Shown here: piece after piece, positions 15,242-17,064 of the stretch
Layout of the letters: every line of letters begins with the position of its first letter
Position numbering within the stretch: the stretch's first letter is position 1
Assembly (NCBI GenBank): GCA_023091735.1
Contig: JALKBU010001082.1
Coordinates: 1-17,064 of the forward strand
From: Trichomonas tenax
Lineage: Eukaryota > Parabasalia > Trichomonadida > Trichomonadidae
DNA length: 17,064 bases
Direction of reading: 5' to 3'
Made by a program: the position numbers and the translations under genes
Notes under the pieces: generated by a model
Databases searched by the model: none
What the model saw: only the letters and a program-made list of their open reading frames with translations
Told to the model about the DNA's origin: nothing

Positions 15242-16438
15242 TTAAATACCAAACAAAGCATTAAAATAACATAAGTTTTTATCATCTTGAATATGACGAA
15301 CACATCTCAATTTACTAAGAAATGCATAACCTGAAACGTTAAACTTAATTCCAGTCTTATTTAATTTAATCACTTTAAATAAGAATGTATGAATGGCTAT
15401 ATAATGATGTGATGATGATTTATGAGTTGCTTCCATCTTCTCAGAAATGAATGAATAAATGTAATGCTTATATGTTTTCATGTCTTTTATGTTTTTGATA
15501 ACAAAAGGAATGGATCGCTCTACTTCATCCTCTTTTGGTGCAGTTCTTTCATATGTAACATTATGTGAATCTTCAACAATAAAACCACAATCACAAAGTA
15601 TTTTATAAGTACCTAATGTTTCTTTAGCAATTTGATCAAGTAATTCAAAAACTTTATCAACTCCTGTTACTTTATTTAAATAATAATTAATATATAATTC
15701 ATGATCTTCTTTTTTGATTGTATTAGTTCCATATGATACATGTTTTAATGCTGTCTTAAATTTTTCTTCGTCAATGGGTGGAGATAATAGAATGCAGGGA
15801 TATTCACTATCAATAAATTGTAATTTATGTTTCTTAATGTATTTTGTACCTTCTTCCGATAATGTTTCATCGAAACCGCCGTCTAATAAATTTTGTGTCG
15901 ACTCTTGAAAATAATTTTTATATCGTTCCTCATGTGATTTTTGAGTTTCTGATTCTGAGACTGGGATATTCATTAAATCCTCTATCTCAGTTTCAGTATA
16001 TTTTAACTCTTTAATTCTAGTATCTATTTCATCTCTTAACTTTTCCAATTGTTCAATTTCATTATTATAATATTCATCATCGTGTCTACGCTCTTCATAA
16101 AATTCATCAATTTTAGGGGGTTCGGTGCTTTGCACCTCGCCACTATGTGGCAAGACCGAAGGTTTAGACTCGGAGAGTCGTTCTTCAACTTTAGGGGGTT
16201 CGTCAACTTTAGGTTTGATGGGTGGTGAATCTTTAATTTTAGAGGGTAAATATAAAAACCTCATTATTGATTTCTTATTTAATTTACCACTATATTTAAA
16301 ATCATTTAATATATCAACAAGTGCTTTTATATTTTGCAAATATGATGGATATTCTCCATCTTCAAAATCATTCATTATTTTTGATAATTCTTTTCCAGTG
16401 AAGCCTAAAGACCTTAAATCAAATGTTTTAATACTCAT
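15242..16438 (-). CDS. Hypothetical 398-aa protein with coiled coil; candidate replication partner
   Basis: I do not recognise the family. Residues 1-65 look helical. Residues 68-112 are Pro-rich with three PPK(V/I)(D/E)E-like repeats, split by four tandem GC hairpins (16124-16179; residues 87-105). Residues about 113-155 are a charged coiled coil (EQLEKLRDEIDTRIKEL). Residues 190-398 look globular, with a CDCG pair near 288 and a C-terminal RHIQDDKNLCYFNALFG segment. That last motif (Asp...Cys-aromatic...Ala-Leu) recalls the nucleophile motif of OTU-type cysteine proteases, but it sits at the very C terminus, so a complete domain is unlikely. First gene of the leftward arm, upstream of the polymerase; a terminal-protein or primer-partner role is a possibility from position only. 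Confidence 0.75.
   Translation of the reverse strand: MSIKTFDLRSLGFTGKELSKIMNDFEDGEYPSYLQNIKALVDILNDFKYSGKLNKKSIMRFLYLPSKIKDSPPIKPKVDEPPKVEERLSESKPSVLPHSGEVQSTEPPKIDEFYEERRHDDEYYNNEIEQLEKLRDEIDTRIKELKYTETEIEDLMNIPVSESETQKSHEERYKNYFQESTQNLLDGGFDETLSEEGTKYIKKHKLQFIDSEYPCILLSPPIDEEKFKTALKHVSYGTNTIKKEDHELYINYYLNKVTGVDKVFELLDQIAKETLGTYKILCDCGFIVEDSHNVTYERTAPKEDEVERSIPFVIKNIKDMKTYKHYIYSFISEKMEATHKSSSHHYIAIHTFLFKVIKLNKTGIKFNVSGYAFLSKLRCVRHIQDDKNLCYFNALFGI
16124..16179 (-). repeat. GC hairpin cluster l: four tandem hairpins in the 398-aa gene
   Basis: Plus-strand reading: GGTGC-TTT-GCACC (16124-16136), GCCAC-TAT-GTGGC (16139-16151), AGACC-GAA-GGTTT (16153-16165; one G.T pair), GACTC-GGA-GAGTC (16167-16179). 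Linkers are two, one and one base. It is the largest cluster in the element, flanked by direct repeats of TTTAGGGGGTTCG (about 16113 and 16190). Confidence 0.9.
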
Positions 16439-16470
16439 TTATATAAAATTAAAAAAATAAAAAATAAAAT
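16439..16470 (-). promoter_or_regulatory. Promoter motif of the 398-aa gene
   Basis: On the minus strand ATTTTATTTTTTATTTTTTTAATTTTATATAA precedes ATG 16438, in the common pattern. Confidence 0.5.
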
Positions 16471-16597
16471 TTAAACAATAAAATTTTTAATCGTAAGAAA
16501 GGGAGGAGAAAAAATAAAAAGGGTGTATATGACATGTGATATAAAAACCATTAAAAGTGTCGAAATAAATTCTCTATCGTTATTGCCTGACATGCAG

Positions 16598-16724
16598 GCA
16601 TTACGGGTAAAAAGGGTAAAACAGGTATTAAGGGTAAAAAGAAGGAGAAAACTATTCAATTTGAATACTTTCAACATTGCCTGCATTAAGGGTAAAAAGG
16701 GTAAAACAGGTATTAAGGGTAAAA
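16598..16724 (+). repeat. 42-bp direct repeat (two copies) made of GGGTAAAA units
   Basis: Copies at 16598-16639 and 16683-16724 agree at 41 of 42 bases and are 85 bases apart. Each holds three GGGTAAAA units. One reading frame of each copy gives a short Gly-X-Y pattern (GKKGKTGIKGK), but the copies are in different frames (85 is not a multiple of three). Confidence 0.85.
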
Positions 16725-16747
16725 CCTGCAAAAGCAATATTTGCGGG
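16725..16747 (+). other. Stem-loop
   Basis: CCTGCAAA pairs with TTTGCGGG (8 bp including one T.G) around a 7-base loop AGCAATA. It directly follows the second 42-bp repeat copy. It differs from the 5-3-5 hairpin family in stem and loop length. Confidence 0.5.
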
Positions 16748-16863
16748 TCATGCCTGCAATAATTAGGGTTAGTGAGATTTATGCAGGGTTAGCTTGATTG
16801 AGAGGACGTGGTTTGATTCATTCAAAAAAAAAATGCACTTGATCCTTTTCGATTGTTTTGATA

Positions 16864-16902
16864 AATTTATAATTAATGCACTATATAGTGTCATTATAAA
16901 TT
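16864..16902. repeat. 39-bp nested palindrome near the right end
   Basis: Outer arms AATTTATAAT (16864-16873) and ATTATAAATT (16893-16902) are exact reverse complements. They enclose the perfect 12-base palindrome CACTATATAGTG (16879-16890). Spacers are five and two bases. It lies 35 bases from the inner edge of the right terminal repeat and has no counterpart at the left end, so it may be a protein-binding site or terminator. Confidence 0.7.
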
Positions 16903-16937
16903 GCTAAACTCAAATTTGATTAAAGAGAAAAGAATTT

Positions 16938-17064
16938 AAAAATTTTATCATTAATTATAGTAAAAATAACAAGTATATGATATAGTAATCTAATTGGCAC
17001 GTTCAAATTTACAAACTTGTGGGAATCTAAAATTTAATAATTTAGATTATCGGGAATGGGGTTT
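16938..17064 (-). repeat. Right terminal inverted repeat (127 bp)
   Basis: Exact reverse complement of bases 1-127, with no mismatch. Perfect identity suggests recent replication or active homogenisation of the ends, in contrast with the broken genes inside. Confidence 0.97.

Larger units (their letters stand above)
16471..16937. other. Right subterminal noncoding region
   Basis: About 470 bases between the last promoter and the right terminal repeat hold no convincing gene. Short open frames here lack the promoter signal and contain the repeats. The region contains a copy of the left-end TTTTTAATCGTAAGAAA (about 16484-16500), direct repeats rich in GGGTAAAA, a stem-loop, two AGGGTTAG motifs and a 39-bp palindrome. 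It is much longer than the left leader (81 bases), so the two ends are asymmetric inside the terminal repeats. It may hold replication or packaging signals. Confidence 0.6.

Noticed and set aside
559..16179. CRISPR array made from the GC hairpins
   Set aside because: Units have different sequences, linkers of 1-3 nt and scattered positions inside genes; no spacers and no cas genes.
16523..16762. Open reading frame of 79 codons with a Gly-X-Y collagen-like stretch
   Set aside because: No promoter block, start inside repeat-rich noncoding DNA, and the two repeat copies lie in different frames, so the collagen-like pattern is a by-product of GGGTAAAA repeats.
16764..16792. Telomere-like TTAGGGTTAG and AGGGTTAG motifs
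   Set aside because: Only two short imperfect occurrences, no tandem array, and not at the terminus.
1..17064. tRNA or rRNA genes
   Set aside because: No cloverleaf-like GC-rich segment with A/B boxes or rRNA-like sequence was seen; the only GC-rich stretches are the 13-nt hairpins.

Overview
The window looks like one complete Maverick/Polinton-type element: a virus-like, self-synthesising DNA transposon of a unicellular eukaryote. It is bounded by perfect 127-bp terminal inverted repeats (1-127 and 16938-17064). It encodes a protein-primed family B DNA polymerase, a retroviral-type (RVE) integrase, an A32-type packaging ATPase and a candidate double-jelly-roll major capsid protein. The very AT-rich base composition, compact intronless genes and element size fit the Mavericks of parabasalid protists such as Trichomonas, but the host cannot be proved from this sequence and no flanking host DNA or target-site duplication is included.

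The layout has two arms. The left arm (about 200-9070) is read mainly rightward and holds morphogenesis genes: a 167-aa unknown, a small amphipathic protein, the capsid gene, the ATPase, three proteins of unknown or weakly assigned role, and a phage-like tail-fibre protein. Inside this arm are three short leftward genes: one broken by a stop codon, a second small amphipathic protein, and a 157-aa unknown. The right arm (about 9050-16440) is read leftward: from the right end, a 398-aa protein, an 87-aa protein, DNA polymerase, a 122-aa Arg-rich protein, integrase and an 82-aa helical protein. The arms meet in a 25-bp tail-to-tail overlap. About 500 bp without a gene lie before the right repeat; they hold a 42-bp direct repeat, a stem-loop and a large palindrome. 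Almost every gene start is preceded by the same signal, a T-rich block (TTTTTATTT-like) followed by ATAAATG.

The presumed cycle is protein-primed replication from the terminal repeats, assembly of capsids around DNA pumped by the ATPase, attachment by the fibre protein, membrane penetration (perhaps by the small amphipathic proteins) and integration by the RVE integrase. No adenovirus-type maturation protease was found. This copy appears damaged or contains sequence errors. Capsid and ATPase genes each need a -1 frame change, the integrase needs a +1 change near its N terminus, and one small gene has an internal TAA. The capsid break lies on a textbook -1 slippery heptamer, so programmed frameshifting is a minor alternative there.

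The most striking unexplained structure is a family of GC-rich mini-hairpins: 26 hairpins in 12 clusters, mostly 13 nt long (5-bp stem, 3-nt loop) and mostly in pairs separated by 1-3 nt. Stem sequences differ between copies while the geometry stays constant. They sit inside disordered parts of seven genes and at or just past the stop codons of three. Two almost identical copies in the integrase gene are read in different reading frames, so the conserved thing is the nucleic acid hairpin and not the peptide.
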